Below are positions 61,951-64,000 of a DNA stretch of 64,000 bases, piece after piece. The translations under genes and the position numbers were made by a program. The notes beneath the pieces are model-generated. The model did no database searches. It had not been told where the DNA came from and saw nothing but the letters and a program-made list of their open reading frames with translations. The DNA lies in assembly GCF_000513295.1 (NCBI RefSeq), contig NC_023065.1, positions 1,488,001-1,552,000 on the forward strand, given 5' to 3'. This DNA comes from Magnetospirillum gryphiswaldense MSR-1 v2 (GTDB lineage Bacteria; Pseudomonadota; Alphaproteobacteria; Rhodospirillales; Magnetospirillaceae). The first letter of the stretch is position 1, and each line of letters starts with the position of its first letter.

Positions 61951-62220
61951 AAAGGGGGGGAGCCTTGGGGTGCTCCCCCCCTTTGCTGCCTGCCGCCGGT
62001 TTCTTGGGGTTCGGGGACGAAACCGGCGGCGACAAGAATGGAGGAAGAACGTTTGGGGGCCGTTCTTCCTCCTGAAGTTTTCCGCTGCACTGGGGTTCGG
62101 GGACGTGACAGGCGGAAAACCCCATGGGCATCGGGGATGAGAGAGGCCCCGTTGGGGGACGGAACCTCTCTCGAACGCTTGTTTCCGGCTTTGGGGTTCG
62201 GGGACAGACGGAAACAAACG
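61951..62220. repeat. tandem array of six stem-loops with conserved G-rich loops
   Basis: Six hairpins. H0 61951-61984: 13-bp stem, loop CTTGGGGT. H1 61992-62030: 12 bp, loop TTGGGGTTCGGGGAC. H2 62040-62072: 12 bp, loop TTTGGGGGC. H3 62077-62120: 9 bp plus CAC/GTG, loop TGGGGTTCGGGGAC. H4 62139-62172: 8 bp plus CC/GG, loop GTTGGGGGAC. H5 62176-62220: 12 bp with one G-U, loop region TTTGGGGTTCGGGGAC. Stems differ in sequence; loops are conserved and alternate short (H0, H2, H4) and long (H1, H3, H5). No coding frame fits. The array ends 9 bases from the stop codon of the kinase at 62230. Strand and function are unknown. Confidence 0.8.
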
Positions 62221-62229
62221 ATGGAAATT

Positions 62230-63960
62230 CTATTCGGCGGCCTTCACCTCCCCGTCCACCACGGTCAGGCGCAACGGCTTGCGTCGGGGCAAGGAAAAGC
62301 TGAAGGTGCTGCCTTCGCCCAAAGTACTGTCCACCCAGACCTTGCCGCCCATGTGCTCGACCATGCGGCGCACGATGGCCAGACCGATGCCGGTGCCGCC
62401 GCCGTCGATACCTTCGAGACGGTGGAAAATTTCAAACAGCCGGATACGGTCGCGCGGATCGATGCCGGCACCGTTGTCGCGCACCGAAAACACCAGGCAA
62501 TCGCCTTCGCTGCGGGCACTGACATGGATCAGCGGCTTGCGACTTTCGCAGCGATAGCGGATGGAATTGTCCAAAAGCTGGGTGAAAATCTCGGCCAGCG
62601 CCCGTTCATCGACCAGGGCCGAAGGCAGCGGATCGACCACGATCGTGGCGCCGGTGCTGCGAATCTGGTCGGCGAGCCGATCCATGGCGGTGGACACGGC
62701 GGTGGACACCGCCACCTCGCCATCACAATCGGGAATTTGGTCGACGGCGACAAAGGCTTCCAGATCCTTCACCAGCTTGCGCATGCGCTGGGCGCCGTCA
62801 ACCACGTGGGCGACATAGCCGCGCCCCTCATCGTCTAGGGCCGAGGCCACGTGACTGGACAGCAACTGGGCATAGGCGACCACCCGGCGCAACGGTTCCT
62901 GAAGATCGTGGGCGGCGACCTCGGCGATACGTTCCAGATCGGCGACATAACGGCGCAAACGGACACGGCTGGCCAGCAATTCCGCTTTTTTCACCGCCAG
63001 ATCGGCAGCAATGCCTTCCTGCGCCCGGACCATGCGGTAAAGCGCGATCAGGGCGGCGCCCAAGGCCAAGGTCACAGCCGCGCCGATCAAGAGATGCCAC
63101 GTGACCGAACGGTCATAGACGGCCATGGCCTCGACCTTCGAACGACCGACCAAGACCGAAAGCGGCACATTGGGCAGCGGACGCAGGCTGCTGATGCGGT
63201 CGATACCGTCCAGCGGACCATTGCTTTCCAGCGTCGTCGCTTCCTGCCGGCGCACCGCTTCCAAGATGGCGCCGCCTTGCAGGCTTTTCCCCAGAAAGCC
63301 GCCACCGCCATGAGAGGCGACGCGAACCACACCGTCAGTACCGATGACGGCAATGGCACCGTTTTCACCCACATCAATGGAGCCGTAAATGTCGCCCAGA
63401 TAATTGGGATCAAGGGAAACCACCAACACACCGGCGAAATTGCCATGGCCGTCTTCAAGCCGGCGGGTCAACTGGATCGACCACTTGCCCGAAGCCCGGC
63501 CCAGCACCGGCTTGCTGATGAACAACTCGTCCTTGACAGCGGCTTTGTGGACGCGGAAATGCTCGCGGTCCGACAAATCCATGTGCGTAAATCCCGGCAC
63601 GTTGCTGTCGGCCAGCATACCGTCGGCATCGATGCGGGCGATCTGCACCGAAACCCGCTTCAGGATGACATTGTTGGCCACCGACCGATTGAGGTCGAAA
63701 CGATCGGGCGCCTGCTGAAACTCGGCCCGCAAATAAAGCAGGGTCTGGTCCAGGCCGGCTATGGTACGCTGAATGTGTTCGTCAAAGGCACGGGCCAGAT
63801 TGGCGGTGTCGGCACGGGTATCGGCCAGCACACGGGTGCGTTCCGAACTCAGGCTGGCATAGATGGCCACCCACACCATGACCAGCAGCGCCGCGCCAAA
63901 CCAAGCGACGGCCCGCGCTGCCCGCAATTTCACCGCGCCCACGGGGGTGGCGGCAATCAT
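62230..63960 (-). CDS. Cache-domain sensor histidine kinase
   Basis: A 576-residue kinase. An N-terminal membrane helix (16-40), a periplasmic double Cache-type sensor (40-285; DLSDREHFRVHK and FISKPVLGRASGKWSIQLTRR are typical), a second helix (about 290-312), a coiled-coil, the dimerisation box with acceptor His351 in AAHDLQEPLRR, and HATPase_c (FTQLLDNSIRYR, RDNGAGIDP, GTGIGLAIVRRM). ATG 63960 follows GGGGTGGCT; a GTG at 63966 is possible. No response regulator is adjacent. The hairpin array begins 9 bases past the stop codon, so it may be this gene's 3' untranslated region. Confidence 0.9.
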   Translation of the reverse strand: MIAATPVGAVKLRAARAVAWFGAALLVMVWVAIYASLSSERTRVLADTRADTANLARAFDEHIQRTIAGLDQTLLYLRAEFQQAPDRFDLNRSVANNVILKRVSVQIARIDADGMLADSNVPGFTHMDLSDREHFRVHKAAVKDELFISKPVLGRASGKWSIQLTRRLEDGHGNFAGVLVVSLDPNYLGDIYGSIDVGENGAIAVIGTDGVVRVASHGGGGFLGKSLQGGAILEAVRRQEATTLESNGPLDGIDRISSLRPLPNVPLSVLVGRSKVEAMAVYDRSVTWHLLIGAAVTLALGAALIALYRMVRAQEGIAADLAVKKAELLASRVRLRRYVADLERIAEVAAHDLQEPLRRVVAYAQLLSSHVASALDDEGRGYVAHVVDGAQRMRKLVKDLEAFVAVDQIPDCDGEVAVSTAVSTAMDRLADQIRSTGATIVVDPLPSALVDERALAEIFTQLLDNSIRYRCESRKPLIHVSARSEGDCLVFSVRDNGAGIDPRDRIRLFEIFHRLEGIDGGGTGIGLAIVRRMVEHMGGKVWVDSTLGEGSTFSFSLPRRKPLRLTVVDGEVKAAE

Positions 63961-64000
63961 AGCCACCCCCCCCGAGGACGCGAGGCCGCCGCCCTGGCCC

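Noticed and set aside
61951-62220. CRISPR array
   Set aside because: The repeated part sits in hairpin loops, comes in two lengths, and the intervals are irregular and self-complementary. No cas genes are present.

Overview
The window looks like chromosome of a free-living alphaproteobacterium of the Rhodospirillales, most like Magnetospirillum or a close relative. The reasons are a permuted two-piece tmRNA gene (an alphaproteobacterial hallmark), an alpha-type SspB adaptor, high-GC codon use, many PAS/Cache histidine kinases, and an alphaproteobacterial order of housekeeping genes. The genus is an inference. No magnetosome gene is present.

Layout. 0-10 kb: a ferritin-like protein, a histidine kinase with a response regulator, a SemiSWEET, an LrgA/LrgB pair, class I fumarase, sspB beside the two-piece ssrA, and an sbtA-sbtB-lysR bicarbonate-uptake operon with an unusual triple palindrome upstream. 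10-26 kb: a GT-C-like membrane protein, the Mrp ATPase, hflK-hflC-DUF2065-degP, prpE, ubiX, phosphofructokinase, two DUF465 proteins, an MFS exporter, a degenerate GGDEF protein, purE-purK, CBS and DedA proteins, and a lytic transglycosylase. 26.7-29.3 kb is an accessory patch: a probable small RNA, a BLUF photoreceptor, an IS630-type element with a frameshifted transposase, and a tyrosine recombinase cut short by that element, all between two copies of a 14-bp direct repeat. 29-37 kb: fabD-fabG-acpP-fabF-mltG (minus strand), a hemerythrin-like protein, and rpsF-rpsR-DUF2232-rplI. 37-50 kb: cyclopropane fatty acid synthase, a degenerate EAL protein, dnaB-alr-mlaE-mlaF, a solute-binding protein with a sensor kinase, and radA-cvpA-purF-SDR. 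50-59 kb: two tandem paralogues of unknown function, a hairpin cluster, an ECH-ELM1-trypsin operon, pyrE, a GNAT/N-formylglutamate hydrolase pair and tRNA-Val(GAC). 59.3-61.8 kb: a complete IS66-family element. 61.95-62.22 kb: a tandem array of six stem-loops. The window ends in a Cache-type histidine kinase.

How the parts work together: SspB and tmRNA form one protein-quality pathway, with HflKC and DegP as further membrane/periplasm proteolysis. The fab cluster feeds Cfa and membrane lipid synthesis. MlaE/MlaF handle lipid transport. Four purine/pyrimidine genes (purE, purK, purF, pyrE) are scattered in three places. Sensory capacity is high, with three PAS/Cache kinases and a BLUF protein, together with two cyclic-di-GMP-type domains that appear to have lost catalysis.

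The strongest candidate for something undescribed is the stem-loop array at 61951-62220. Its stems differ in sequence but stay fully or nearly fully paired, while the G-rich loops are conserved and alternate between a short and a long form. Other structural signals are a family of three repeats, each between convergent genes, and a probable island inserted at the 3' end of a small RNA gene.
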